DNA from: Hirsutella rhossiliensis
Lineage: Eukaryota > Ascomycota > Sordariomycetes > Hypocreales > Ophiocordycipitaceae
DNA: 64,000 nucleotides
Reading direction: 5' to 3'
Assembly (NCBI RefSeq): GCF_020360975.1
Contig: NW_025408669.1
Coordinates: forward strand, 4,340,001-4,404,000
The notes under the pieces were generated by a model, which was not told the DNA's origin, searched no databases, and saw only the letters and a list, made by a program, of their open reading frames with translations. Of this stretch, positions 11,811 through 22,165 are shown piece by piece (the stretch's first letter is position 1; every line of letters starts with the position of its first letter). Made by a program: the position numbers and the translations under genes.

Positions 11811-13396
11811 GATAAATGGAGCGTGACGGCATCTACAGCGCAGGAAGAGGGCCGAGCGATGGTCAAGTCATACTCAAGATGTAGCCGTCGTCTGTGCAGT
11901 CTCTGGGGATAGGGTATAAGTACTGGGCTGGGTGTCGTCTGTTACAAGCAGAGCCTACTCGCTGCGCATCCATGATCGGATCTCGTCCATCAACAGGGAC
12001 AGGGGGGGAAGGATGGGGGGCGAAAGACGGTCAAGTCTAAATGTCATGAGGCCACGGACTTGCGACGAGGACTCGCTCGGCAGGACGTTTGAGGTTGATG
12101 GGACGTCATGTCGGGCTGGATGGGGCTCGCTCGCTCGACTGGAAGAGCAAACCCATGTCCAAGGGGTTATTGCTGGTTTCGGGAACCTTGGCTCGAGGGT
12201 TGTAGCAAGGCGGCCGCCCCCTGTCATGGCTGAGCGGGGTGGCCGACGAGGATGATGTCAAGCCAAGCAAAAGACTCGTAACATTGTGTCAACGACGCAA
12301 GCGCTGGCCCCACGTGGTGTCGTAGATTGACGACGAGCGGATTTGCTTTTGGCGCGACGCACCAGAAGGAAAAAGTGGTGGGGAGATTCCAGAAGGCGAG
12401 TCGAAGATTCCGGGCTCATGCTGCATTTGCATTAGAGAGGCCCACGCAATGCAGTTAATGCTGGGCACGAGCATGACTGACCTAGACTTGGGCCCCTGCG
12501 CCGTGAGAAACAAAAACGGCAACAGATCTGTCCATGATGATGAATCGTTGCCCAACCCCTGAAGTGCAGATGAAACAGCGTCGACGCTTGGGGTGGGAGG
12601 AAAGCGTCTCAGAATCGGCCCCTGGGTGTTTCTGTTAGACGACGACAAGGGACACTGGCGAGTCGTGTCAGGGAGTGTCGGCGACGTCGGATCGGGCAGC
12701 GTGATTCGTTTGCGGCAAGCAGATTAAGGGCGGGCCAGTCTATTGTCGCTGATGCACCATGGCGTTCCGGCTGGGTTGGCCTGCTGGGTTGGCCTGGGCC
12801 GATCTGAGATCAAGGCAACGTTGGGCACTGTTGCTCTGGGGAGAGAGGGCCTTGTCCAAGGACGGACGAAGATTGACGAGGCGGTGTGACGGGAAATGGC
12901 CCGATGCGTGGGGGGTCGAAGAGCTGCACGTCGCCTCCCGCTGCAGGTACCGATACTTGCCCTAGCGGCCTGGAGCCAAAGGAATCAAGGACCCAAGCCG
13001 CCGGTTCCTGTAGCAGTACGTACATGCATAAACATCAAACTCCAAAGCGTCGAGAGAGACGTGCCGCCCCGATGGTCCTGCAAAGGCGTAGCAATATTAT
13101 TGCCTTGGACCTTCCTTGGCTGTGTTTCAATATCGATCGTGACGCGGCGCTTGGACAGGGGCGTCAATGGCGTCGCATCTCAGTCTGTCGGGTTGGCCAA
13201 GCTGTAGTTTCACAAGCGTCCATGCACGGGACATCGGACAAACAGGACATTGCGGATGTTTGGGCTTCGGAGAAACATGCTGTCGTCTCTCTTTTAGCAG
13301 CATCGAGCATCCGTGAGCGGAAACCAGAGGACTACAATGTGACCGCTCTCGGCCAACGAAGGGCCGCACAGCCGGTCTCCAACCCTCCATGAGTCC
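11811..13396. other. Intergenic, no supported gene
   Basis: About 1.6 kb lie between the disordered-protein gene and the gypsy insertion. Several short open frames exist on both strands, but none has a recognisable domain, a consistent intron structure or a clear start context. Confidence 0.5.
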
Positions 13397-13401
13397 ATGA
13401 G
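13397..13401. repeat. Left target-site duplication of the gypsy element (ATGAG)
   Basis: The 5-bp ATGAG directly left of the LTR is repeated at 18858-18862 directly right of the other LTR. Five base pairs is the usual size for Ty3/gypsy integrases. Confidence 0.92.
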
Positions 13402-13591
13402 TGTGAAAGGCCTCTAGTGAGTTGATACAACTAACTAGTCCCTATGCTGTTTACTATCAAGATAGAGAAGAAAGAAAGAAAGAAAGAGAATCTACTACAT
13501 GAGAGCACAATAGCATTTTATAGCTTCGAGCCAATGGAAGGTTCTAGAAGCTAGGCGGCGCAGCCGCCGTTAAAGCAACTTGCCTGTTACA
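13402..13591 (-). repeat. 3' LTR of the gypsy element
   Basis: This is a 190-bp LTR with TG...CA ends. On the element's strand it holds a TATAAAA box, then a pyrimidine tract of CTTT repeats, then the 12-nt ATCTTGATAGTA (plus-strand 13452-13463) that is complementary to the primer-binding site. It differs from the other LTR at three positions near 13576-13585. Confidence 0.93.
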
Positions 13592-13607
13592 TTACCTCCT
13601 CCCTTCC
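13592..13607 (-). other. Polypurine tract of the gypsy element
   Basis: Read on the minus strand, GGAAGGGAGGAGGTAA abuts the 3' LTR. A purine run in this position primes plus-strand DNA synthesis in LTR elements. Confidence 0.8.
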
Positions 13608-14269
13608 AACGTTTCCTCTTCCGGGGTCGTGGCAATCTGTGGCAAGATGACTTGAGAAGGTGACACTCCTTTATGCTTCTTCCATTGCTTCCATGCATCG
13701 GTGTGTCGAATAGTAGTAAGGGGTTCCCACGTAGGCTGCGAGTAATCATGCCATTTTACGAGCACCTTCTTATGCGTACCTTCCATTCTTTCATCCAGAA
13801 TTCTTTCAACAAGGTACATCTTTTCGCCGTCCACCAGCACCGGTGGGGCACTCTCTTGATCGAGTTTCTGCGAAGGCAATGGGTCTCCGGGGACTGGCCG
13901 GAGTAGGTCGACGTGAAAGACTGGATGGATGCGCCCAGGCACATCCAACCTGTAGGCATGTGGGCTAACTTCCGCGAGCACTTGATATTTGGCATGTAGC
14001 CAATCGAGCTTCTTGCAGGGTCGCGATGTTTTGACATTTCTCAAGTTGAGGTATACCCAATCCCCAGGCTCGTATCTCGGTGCGGCTGTCCTGTGCTTGT
14101 TGGCTTGCGCTTGCTGTATTTCCTGGGCCATAGCTATCGCTGCTTGCGCAAACTCCGTGGCGTCCTGTAGTCTCTGAATAAAATCCTCCGCTGTCGCTTC
14201 CCCCTGCGTCGTGTCTTCCGTTCTTCGATGCTCAACTAATTGGATTGGCTCGTTGTGGTAGCCGTGCAT
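13592..14269 (-). pseudogene. Gypsy pol C-terminal fragment with chromodomain
   Basis: This open segment of 225 codons holds the end of integrase (DWVYLNLRNVKTSRP, then FHVDLLRPV) and a chromodomain near the C-terminus with the aromatic pattern YLVERILDE ... VKWHDY ... TWEPL. Chromodomains steer chromoviral integration to modified nucleosomes. It is separated by a frame break from the integrase core at 14284-14793. Confidence 0.88.
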
Positions 14270-14283
14270 GAAGAAGAACGGAC

Positions 14284-14793
14284 TCAGTCCGGTGGAGGTT
14301 GCTTCCTCTCGTTAATAGTCGCCATCGCGATTGGAAGCAAGTCTAACCAGTTCTCCTGCAGATAATTCGTCCATATCCGAAGAATCCTCTCTACCTCTTG
14401 GTTCATTCGTTCTGTTGCACCGTCGGTTTGTGGATGGTACGCCGTCGACAACCGCTGCTCGATTCCTAGCATCTGACAGAAACTTTTCCACATACCACTG
14501 ACAAACTGGGGACCCCGATCACTGGTTATAGCCGTTGGGATGCCATGGACAGGGTAGTGTCGTTCGAAGAGTCTTCTTGCAACCGCTTCTGTGGAAATAT
14601 CGTTCAATCCTTCGAGTTCGACGCCTTTGGTGAGTCGGTCCGTGACCACCATGCAGTTCGTCGCGCCATCTTTCCCCGACGGTGGGAGGTCAGTAATAAA
14701 GTCAATGGTAATTTCGCTCCATATGCGTTGCGGAATAGGGAGCGGCTTTAGGAGTCCTTTCTTTGTATCCTCCAGATGGTGTTTCGTCCGCAA
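14284..14793 (-). pseudogene. Gypsy integrase catalytic core fragment
   Basis: The DDE integrase core is visible, with ITIDFITDLP (first Asp), TSDRGPQF (second Asp) and the Glu in ATERMNQEVE. Frames break on both sides: the zinc-binding region before it lies at 14748-15050 in another frame, and the chromodomain part after it in a third. Confidence 0.88.
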
Positions 14794-15050
14794 ACCTCGC
14801 AGTTGCGCACAAACCGACGTACATCGCTAGCGGCACCCGGCCAGAAGAAGCGTCTCGACAGAGTCGAGTACGTGAGGTCCCTTCCAGGATGTCCGGTGAT
14901 ATGAGAGTCGTGAGTTTCCTGGATGATCTTTGTACGTAGCGGCTCCGAACCGGGTATCCAGACGCGTTCTCTAAAGCACAGCAGGCCTCTATTGTCTAAT
15001 GAGCATTCTGAAATGCTGACAACCTTCTCCTTCTGTAAGTCTGTTGGCAC
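14748..15050 (-). pseudogene. Gypsy integrase N-terminal zinc-binding fragment
   Basis: The segment shows an HHCC-type motif, HDSHITGHPG followed by NCEVCGR, as in retroviral-type integrases. It overlaps the integrase core frame in DNA but is out of phase with it, which shows a frameshift near 14760-14790. Confidence 0.8.
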
Positions 15051-15067
15051 ACTCTTCGCTCCATCTG

Positions 15068-15751
15068 CTACCAGCTTCGTGAGTTCTTGATAAAGCTTGT
15101 CTTCTTGCCGTGCGGCGTGCCACAGCTGCTGTAACTCCTCATCTTCAAATATCCTGATCTCTTTCCGAAGTTGATTTCCTGGGCACCCTCGGTGTTGGTA
15201 GACAATGTCGATATTGGGACCCTTCTAAGGTGATCATTTTGGAATAGCCTCATAATGCGTCCCTTTAGTCGTTCATCGGAGTAGTTGGCCGGCATATCCT
15301 GGTCCCGTCGAGAGAGTGCGTCAGGCAATCCGCCCTTGCGGCCCGGCCTCCATTCGAGCTCGAATTGGAACCTGGACAGGAACTCCGACCACCGCACTTG
15401 TCTCTCTGTCAACCTCCTTTCCGAGTAGAAGTACCTCAGGTTCTTGTGGTCCGTTAGGATCTTGAAGTGCTCTACTGCCCGTAGCTCTGGTTCCCACTGC
15501 TCCAAACATCTGAGAATGGCGAGTAGCTCCTTGTCATGGATAGCGTAGTTCGCTTCGGCTGCCGAATGTTTCTTCGAGAAGTATGCGACAGGTCGTACCA
15601 GTCCATCCTTATCATCTCTCTGCAAGAGCACGCCTCCCGACGCGAATCCTGAAGCGTCTGCTTCCACGATAGTCTCCTTTCTGGATGGAAGTGTGCAAGG
15701 ATCGGGGCCGTGATCAACAAGTCCTTGAGCTTCTCGAAGGCTTCTTCGCAC
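15068..15751 (-). pseudogene. Gypsy RNase H fragment
   Basis: The retroelement RNase H is recognisable by VEADASGFASGGVL (catalytic Asp), KHSAAEANYAIHDKELLAI (Glu) and LTDHKNLRYF (Asp). The lead-in sequence is split between two frames around 15700-15775. Confidence 0.85.
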
Positions 15752-15794
15752 AATTCATCCCAACGGAATGGCACGTCCTTCTTCGTTAGCCGCG

Positions 15795-16355
15795 TTAGCG
15801 CTCCGCTATCACCGAGAACTCTGGCATAAACATCCTGTAGAAGTTCGCGAATCCAATAAAACTCCTCACGGACTTAACATTCGTCAGGGTTGCCCATTCC
15901 TTCACAGCCTCAACCTTCTCAGGGTCGACTCGGATCCCACACTCCGCCTCGATGATAAACCCAAGGTATTTCACAGCCTTGACTTCGAATTCACTCTTGT
16001 TGATATCCAGTTGCAGCCCGGCGTCCATCAGTCGTTGGAGGACCTTGCCGACCTTGTCGCGGTGGTCTTGCAGGCTTCCAGAGGAGAAGATCAGGACATC
16101 GTCGATATATGCTGACACAAAATCGTCTAGGTAATCCTGGAGCGCGCTGTTAATGTACCGCTGAAAGGCTGCTGGTGCGCCTGTCAGGCCGAATGGAACT
16201 ACCAGCCATTCGAAGGATCCATAGCGCGTTCTGAAAGTTGTCTTTTCCTCGTCGCCGGGGGCGACCCTGATCTTATGGAACGCTGCTATAACATCTACCT
16301 TGGTGAACCACCTTGCCTTGGCTATCGTTCGCAAGGTCTCGCTCAGTAAGGGCAA
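15795..16355 (-). pseudogene. Gypsy reverse transcriptase palm fragment
   Basis: The segment includes WFTKVDVIAAFHKIR, VPFGLTGAPAAFQRYIN and the catalytic YIDDVLIF (around plus-strand 16087-16110). It ends at a stop in SVIAER. The reading continues in a different frame downstream and comes from a different frame upstream (16343-16672, [20 protein letters not shown]), so at least two indels flank it. Confidence 0.88.
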
Positions 16356-17274
16356 GGATAGCGGTCCCTCTTCGTTATATGGTTCAAACCTCTGTAATCC
16401 ACGCAGAAGCGGATGCCTCCGCCGGGCTTCTTCACCATAAGGACTGGTGCCGCGGCTGGCGAGCTGCTGACTCTAATAAATCCCTTGTCGAGTAGTTCTG
16501 TGAGAGTCTTCCGTAGTACCAATAGCTCCTCGCGGGACATGCTGTAAAGCGGTCCCCAGGGTAGGGCTTCTCTCGGCCATGCTCGTCTTTCAGCACTTCG
16601 ATCTTCAGGTCCACACCTGGCCGATGAGGGGGCAGCTGGTCGGCCAGTTGCTGAGAGAAAGCTCGAGACCACTTGTGGTACTGTGGTGGCAGCTTCTCCA
16701 TTACGTCAGTCTTCGGTTTCGGTCTTAGGGCCTTGTCAATATCCGCCATCGTGACCGAGTGAACTCCAATGCCGCCTTTGCGTTTGTCACGGCGTGCTTC
16801 TGCTAAAAAGGTTGCGGCCATGACATTAGAGACATCTAGCTGTGGAGGCTGGTAACGTCGTCGGTCTCGTACTTGAACTCCATTGGACCCGATCTCGAGA
16901 TATCCTTCCTTCGCATGGATGTGAACATCCTGGTCTTCCATCCATCGTTTACCCAGGATCATATCCCAGTTCAGATCGTCGATGACGTACATGAAAACAC
17001 GATGCTGCTGATGTCCATCGAGGTCGATCGACACATACGTGATCTTGTCGATTTTGACCTCCTTGCCGTCTCCCGCTGCATTCTCCAAGATGCGCGGCTG
17101 GACGCGTATATGTGGCAACTGGAGAGAGTGAAATGTGCGCTTGCTAACCGCGCCGTAGCAGAGGCAGCCATAGTCGACAAGAGATGGCACGAAGTCTGTG
17201 CCGTTCACCCTGACGTCTGCTATGAACGGTTCTCCGTCCATTTTTGCTTTTCCGCTCACATCCCATTCTCTCAC
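16343..17274 (-). pseudogene. Gypsy protease region and start of reverse transcriptase
   Basis: The first part (17274 to about 16560) resembles a retropepsin-like region: VNGTDFVPSLVDYGC, then DLNWDMILGKRWME. The canonical D-S/T-G is not seen, and LVDYGC occupies the expected site. The RT start ([11 protein letters not shown]) is in the frame of 16672-16343. A frame change near 16560 separates them. Confidence 0.7.
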
Positions 17275-17289
17275 AGCCGCCGCGTGTCC

Positions 17290-17784
17290 CTAGTCTGAAT
17301 CTTCATCGTTATGAGAAGAAGTATCGTCTTCGGCGACCTCGGCTTTAGTGACCGCTGGTCGTGACGGGGTCACGGCATTGACCTGAGTGCGTCGGGTCGT
17401 GTTTGCGGGTCGGATAGGCGCAGCCAATGGACAGCGCTCGATTCTGCAGTTGTCTCTTCCACAACGGAGGCAACGCCCTTCACGGTAACGGGCGTCCATC
17501 TCGGCCTGGTCGACCCACTTGGCACGCTTGCCCAACAGCGCTTGGTCTTCTGGTCGCTTGGATTGGTAACCATATGTGTTCTTATCACTGCGGGTGCGCG
17601 CAGCGTTCACTTTCGCGGATGCTTGTAGAGTTGGTTCCCATTCCATCATATCCTCTCGTCTAACTTCGGTTTTCTGGCCAGGCTGTTTCTGGGCAGCCTG
17701 GCCTCCATGATTCTGGTGGTTGTCATAGTTGTCCGAACTCTTTGTGTTGCCTCGAGGCCTTTTCCACTGACCCAACAATTCCAT
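17290..17784 (-). pseudogene. Gypsy gag C-terminal fragment with zinc knuckle
   Basis: This is a basic, Gln/Asn-rich segment with one knuckle, CLRCGRDNCRIERC. The spacing is C-X2-C-X4-C-X4-C, with Cys where the usual nucleocapsid knuckle has His. It follows the capsid part in another frame. Confidence 0.75.
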
Positions 17785-17871
17785 CTGGCTGCTCAGCGAA
17801 TCGCACCTCCTCGCCAGCCCAACATAGCTGCTGATGGCAGAGGGTCAGAGCCTATGAGGGCTGCTTTCATT

Positions 17872-18537
17872 TTATCGTTTAGTGCCTCCTGGAGTAGGAA
17901 ATCTTGCTGTCATCTGGCCAATACTCGGCGTTGGCATTGGCGATCTCCTCTCAAAGCGGGGTAAAGGACGTGAACGGTTCATTCTCTCCTTGCTTAATCG
18001 AATGCAGGTTGCGTGTAGCTCTCTGCTTGCGATCCCTCTCCCGTACAGCAATTCGAGGCGGTTGAGTAGTTCAGCAACATTGAACGTTTTCTTCTCGGTT
18101 TGCATCTCCACAAATGTGGTCACGTTGTCTTTAGCCTTGCCTTCTAGGCTCATGAAGATGTACATAAAGTGGCCTTCTGCATCTCCAAGGGCTTCTTTGT
18201 CGACTCGTAGCTTTCCTTCGGTTTCTAGTTTCCAGCTTCGCCACTGGGCCTTGTCGCCGCCGAATTTCGGTATGTCTCGTAATTTGGGGCGCTTGGTTGG
18301 GTGAGGGTTGTGAGTGGCGACCACACGAGTGTCCTCAATGGGGACAGCCGGGGTGACAGATGGCGTTGGCTCTAGGAGTTCAGACGAACGGGCTTGCTGG
18401 TGTTGTTGGAGTTCCAGGGCAATAAAACGTTCTTCAAACTGGGTGTTTCTTCGGGAACTCTCTTCTCTCAGACTTCGTATCTCGGCAACCAGGGCGCTGA
18501 GGACGTCCGGCTGCATGTTGTTGTTATCTTCGGCCAT
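17872..18537 (-). pseudogene. Gypsy gag N-terminal/capsid fragment
   Basis: The first plausible ATG is at 18537 (MAEDNNNM). A coiled-coil-like stretch (ALVAEIRSLREESSRR) and a capsid-like region (FGGDKAQWRSWKLE) follow. The frame becomes nonsensical after about 18000, where the neighbouring frame continues the natural sequence, so an indel lies there. A DNA repeat that would encode EDT units lies upstream of the ATG. Confidence 0.75.
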
Positions 18538-18580
18538 CGCGACTTCGCTGAACGCTAATAGTTCGACGGGACTCAGTTTG

Positions 18581-18655
18581 GTGTCTTCAGTGTCTTCGGT
18601 GTCTTCGGTGTCTTCAGTGTCTTCGGTGTCTTCAGTGTCTTCAATGTCTTCAGTG
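18581..18655. repeat. 9-bp minisatellite in the gypsy leader
   Basis: About eight imperfect copies of TGTCTTCGG/TGTCTTCAG lie between the primer-binding site and gag. On the element strand they are open in the gag frame as Glu-Asp-Thr repeats, but no ATG precedes them. Confidence 0.85.
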
Positions 18656-18667
18656 ATCTTGATAGTA
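18656..18667 (-). other. Self-complementary primer-binding site of the gypsy element
   Basis: On the element strand TACTATCAAGAT begins immediately after the 5' LTR. Its exact reverse complement ATCTTGATAGTA lies inside the LTR about 59 nt after the TATA box and just after a pyrimidine tract, where fungal transcription would be expected to start. Tf1/sushi-type chromoviruses prime by folding the RNA 5' end onto such a site. Confidence 0.75.
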
Positions 18668-18857
18668 TGTGAAAGGCCTCTAGTGAGTTGATACAACTAA
18701 CTAGTCCCTATGCTGTTTACTATCAAGATAGAGAAGAAAGAAAGAAAGAAAGAGAATCTACTACATGAGAGCACAATAGCATTTTATAGCTTCGAGCCAA
18801 TGGAAGGTTCTAGAAGCTAGGCGGCGCAGCCGCCGTTAAAGCGGCTTGCCCGTTACA
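18668..18857 (-). repeat. 5' LTR of the gypsy element
   Basis: This 190-bp direct repeat of 13402-13591 has TG...CA ends. It contains the promoter elements described for the 3' LTR, with the primer-complementary 12-mer at 18718-18729. Confidence 0.93.
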
Positions 18858-18862
18858 ATGAG
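18858..18862. repeat. Right target-site duplication of the gypsy element (ATGAG)
   Basis: Matches 13397-13401. Confidence 0.92.
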
Positions 18863-19247
18863 TCCATGACCATGTAAACGATTTCAAAACTTGAAGGCTT
18901 CTGGCATGAAAAGCAAAAACGCGGGAGAGACGTTGTTGCTAAGCTGCGCTTCAGTCACTTAGTCGGTTGAAAAGGAAAGTGTCTGTCAGTCTAATATCTC
19001 TGCGTTATGGTTATATGGTATAGTAATGAGAGGAACCCGCCAAAAGCCGGCCGAGCTTAAGCTCCAGTAGAGAGCTCCATACAGCGACAAGAGCGCTCTC
19101 TATATACACGTCTAGTCCTACACTCTCTACCCGCGCTGTAGGCCTCTGCATATCAGTAAGGCCTTTAGAGGTGGTCAGGACCTTGATAAGCAGCCGCCGA
19201 AACGGTCGTTGATTCGTCAGCGGACTATCTTATAGCTTCTCGTTTCG
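18863..19247. other. Intergenic
   Basis: No supported gene. This is the 3' side of the minus-strand secreted-protein gene. Confidence 0.5.
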
Positions 19248-19559
19248 CTATTCCTTGAAGATGCCGCCCGGGGTCCTCGGAAACCCGCCGTTTCTAAAGC
19301 GGCCGGCGCCAGCGACCCCAGCGCCGGTGCGGCCAACACGGCCAGCACGGCCAGCACGGCCAGCACGGCCAGCTGTGTTACGGGCATTGCCGGGAAAGGG
19401 ACCGCCGATGCGGCCAACGCCAGCACCAACAGCGCGGCCCTGGCTAATACGGCCGGTGTTGGCGCCGCCAGCAGTAGCAATGCCTGCCGGGTTGTTTGCC
19501 GCTCGGTTGGCGGCAACCAGGCCAACGACGAGAGTGAGGAGGGTGATTGAGATTTGCAT
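19248..19559 (-). CDS. Small secreted Gly/Ala/Arg-rich protein
   Basis: A 103-codon single exon. The first 17 or so residues (MQISITLLTLVVGLVAA) form a typical signal peptide. The mature part is rich in Gly, Ala, Arg and Asn, with tandem AGR triplets (AGRAGRAGRAGRVGR) and no cysteine. A TTATAAAG box 125 bp upstream and a CT-containing leader on the same strand support expression. No domain is recognisable. Possible roles include a cell-wall-associated or effector-like secreted protein; that is inference from size, secretion signal and composition only. Confidence 0.65.
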   Translation of the reverse strand: MQISITLLTLVVGLVAANRAANNPAGIATAGGANTGRISQGRAVGAGVGRIGGPFPGNARNTAGRAGRAGRAGRVGRTGAGVAGAGRFRNGGFPRTPGGIFKE

Positions 19560-19681
19560 TTTGGGCGGTAGCTTGCTTTAGTGAGGATATTTAAGTGATG
19601 AGAAGACTTGTAGGGCTGGGTTGTAGATGTGGACTGAAGACGATGAGGATGAGATGCCATCAATCAGTTCGAGGTTGGCTT

Positions 19682-19689
19682 CTTTATAA
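19682..19689 (-). promoter_or_regulatory. TATA box of the small secreted protein gene
   Basis: TTATAAAG on the minus strand, about 125 bp before the ATG at 19559. Confidence 0.5.
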
Positions 19690-20953
19690 CATTTCGCGCT
19701 CTGCTTGGGACCCTGCTGACGAGTCAAGTCTGGACAGCGAGTGTTTGACTGAAGCTGAAAGCCATTCGTCCAACTCTGAATAACTGATAGAGACCGTTTC
19801 GACTCTGGAGATGCCTATGTTTGTTGCGTGTGAGTCGGGTCTTTGCGGGGAGACACGGAAGCAGAAAGGGGACTCTGCACAGCTCCAGACATACAAGGCG
19901 CCTTCTTTGATATTGCGAGCCGACACCAGCATCGGGTGCTTAGTGTAAGGTCGACGGAATACTCGGCGCGCAACGACCCTGGGTTCCGCGAAGCTATTCC
20001 CAGCGCCTTCTACCACGCAACGTGTTTCACAGCCTACACCTTTGACAAGTCGAGCGCACTGTCTTTGAGTTATCAACAGAAGTATATAGGCACGTCTACG
20101 CTCGCAGAAGATAATCGTATTTTGGCCCGGATTCCAGACTGAAGCGGATGCGGTTTTACGGTAACCAGACAAGTCGCAGAGGGCGAGCTTACAGCTCGTG
20201 TACAACTCGAGACGCCGCGGTTCGAGATGTAGATATGTCGTTAATGCTCGCTCTGCCTAGGGGACTTTTAACTGTATATTAAATAACAGGTTCTAGTTTG
20301 ACCAACTTGTGTTACTACGCCGAGGGAGGGTTGGAGAGTCATTGTACGGGGCGAGAGACTGAGAGTCTAGAGAGAAGCGCCGATATCCATTATCCATTAT
20401 CCGGCCCAAAGCTATCCAGGTTGCCCCCGCACTTTCCCGAAGGCTGTTTATGCATTGTGGCCCCGTTTCCTGGCTTCTATTTTCGAAGCTGCCCATGTTC
20501 TAGAGGTTTCAGGATCCCCTTTCCATCAGTCAACTGCCCTATTTACGGCTTCCGAGATCCTTACGTCACTGCCCTGCCAGAGGCCCATCACAGTAGTACC
20601 TAGGTACAAAGCTACCTGACGCATGGTGGGGTCCAGCCGGACGGATACAATCAGTACCCCTCCTTTTTGAAAACCCGCGGCGGGGCCAGGCGTCTGGGCC
20701 AATCGCTGGCCGCCGTGACCTGACAATTTCAACGGGGCCTCTCTCGCCTCTCTCAACAGCTTCATCCCACAGACCAACCCGCCCCGAGCTTCCCTCCAAC
20801 CAGGCCGCTTGCTCGTCGACAGAGATTTGCCGACGCCATCATCTCGTCTCTCTCTCTCCCCCGCCGCCGTCTCGCCCCCCTACTTCTCCTCCCTCCATCC
20901 TCGCTAGCCCTTTCCGTACCCGTCGGGCTTCTGTCCCCCAATAGCACGCAACC
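19690..20953. other. Intergenic, with profilin promoter and leader
   Basis: No supported gene. The right end (about 20760-20950) is strongly pyrimidine-rich, as expected for the promoter and 5' UTR of the highly expressed profilin gene. Confidence 0.55.
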
Positions 20954-21604
20954 ATGTCCTGGCAAGGTTGGTCCACCGCCTCTTGCGCACTCCTGAGCCT
21001 TTGCTGACCGGCGCTCGCCCACAGCATATATCGACACCAGGTACAGCCGTCCACTTCCTTCTAAGCGGGACAATGTACTGATGGGACGACAACCAGCCTG
21101 GTCGGGACTGGCCATATAGACAAGGCTGCCATCATCAGCGCCGCCGGCGACAGTGCGTGGGCCGCCTCTGGCGGCTTCCAAGTATGTTGAACATGACCTG
21201 CCAAAATCGCGCCATTCAGGGATACAGCCGAGGCTAATGCCCTGCGCCTGGAATAGCTCAAGCCTGAAGAGATGAAGGCCATTGCCGCCATACTTAGCGG
21301 TGATGATGGCGCGAGGGACAAGGCCTTTACTGAGGGCCTCTTCATCTGCGGTCAACGATACGTCATGCCTCGAGCCGAGGATGGGAGTATTTACGCCAGA
21401 TCGGTACGTCTTGCCCACTGCCATGGAGATGGCGTCAGCTAATGTCTTGTTCTTATTTCTTATCGACAGGGCCGACTCGGCGTCGCCATTGCCAAGACCA
21501 AGCAGGCAATCGTCGTTGGCCACCACGGAGAGACCCAGATCGCCGGCAACGCCACTTTGACCGTCGAGGCCCTGGCCGACTACCTCATCGGCCAGAGCTA
21601 CTGA
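20954..21604 (+). CDS. pfy1: Profilin
   Basis: Profilin binds actin monomers, poly-proline (formins) and phosphoinositides and feeds actin filament assembly in the cytoplasm. Five exons (20954-20966, 21025-21040, 21097-21181, 21257-21403, 21470-21604) give 131 residues, within the fungal range. The N-terminus MSWQAYIDTSLVGTG holds the conserved Trp of the poly-proline site. The C-terminal helix HHGETQIAGNATLTVEALADYL supplies the rest. Two tiny first exons of 13 and 16 bases put introns within the first ten codons. It is convergent with got1, with 561 bp between the stops. Confidence 0.95.
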
Positions 21605-22165
21605 CGAAGACGTGCGCATGTAAGATAAACATGACGGGGCGCTGCTAGGGCGGTGGAGATGTGGGCAACATCGCATCAGGACACAGCTGGGGCGTCCAAC
21701 CGCCCCATCTACTGGACCGCTGGTCAAGTGCCCCCGGAGACTTCGCTACAGCGTGGAGAATTTGAACCTTGAGCATGTGCGCCGAGGCATGGGAATACAT
21801 TGCTCAACTGTTTTAAACATCATCGGAAGTATTGTCTGTCCTTGAGAGATTCTGCATATAAGCAATCCAAGTGCCTGTTCGGTTCAACCCAGTCCACGTG
21901 CCTTGTTCTCGGCAAGTGAACCTGGCCTGGGACTATGCGAGGACGTGCAGAGCTCCCACCGAGGCTATACATACCGTGATGTGTATTCATCACGCGTCAT
22001 GGTCTATGATCCCGGTCCGCCCATGCAGCCTGGATTTTTCATTGCTAGAAGGGATTCGATCCCAACTCGCATCGCACAGTCCCGTTCGCCAAATTCAGCG
22101 CCAGTCTGTACAATAGAAGCAATCGCCGCGCTCGCTCGCTCGAGATCCGGGTGATGCGAGCGCCT

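Larger units (their letters stand above)
13402..18857 (-). mobile_element. Ty3/gypsy LTR retrotransposon, chromovirus type, minus orientation
   Basis: This 5456-bp element has two 190-bp LTRs (13402-13591 and 18668-18857) and a 5-bp target duplication. On the minus strand the order is gag, zinc knuckle, protease-like region, reverse transcriptase, RNase H, zinc-binding integrase and C-terminal chromodomain, the layout of fungal chromoviruses. A polypurine tract and a self-complementary primer-binding site sit at the correct ends. Every polyprotein segment is in a different frame from its neighbour because of small indels. The base composition is normal and there is no sign of RIP. The LTRs differ at three positions in 190, so the insertion is recent despite the broken frames. 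Confidence 0.95.

Noticed and set aside
18538..18696. Gag start upstream of 18537, running through the Glu-Asp-Thr repeat into the LTR
   Set aside because: There is no ATG in that stretch on the element strand; the first ATG in frame is at 18537.
20762..21727. 321-codon minus-strand open frame
   Set aside because: Antisense to the five-exon profilin gene.
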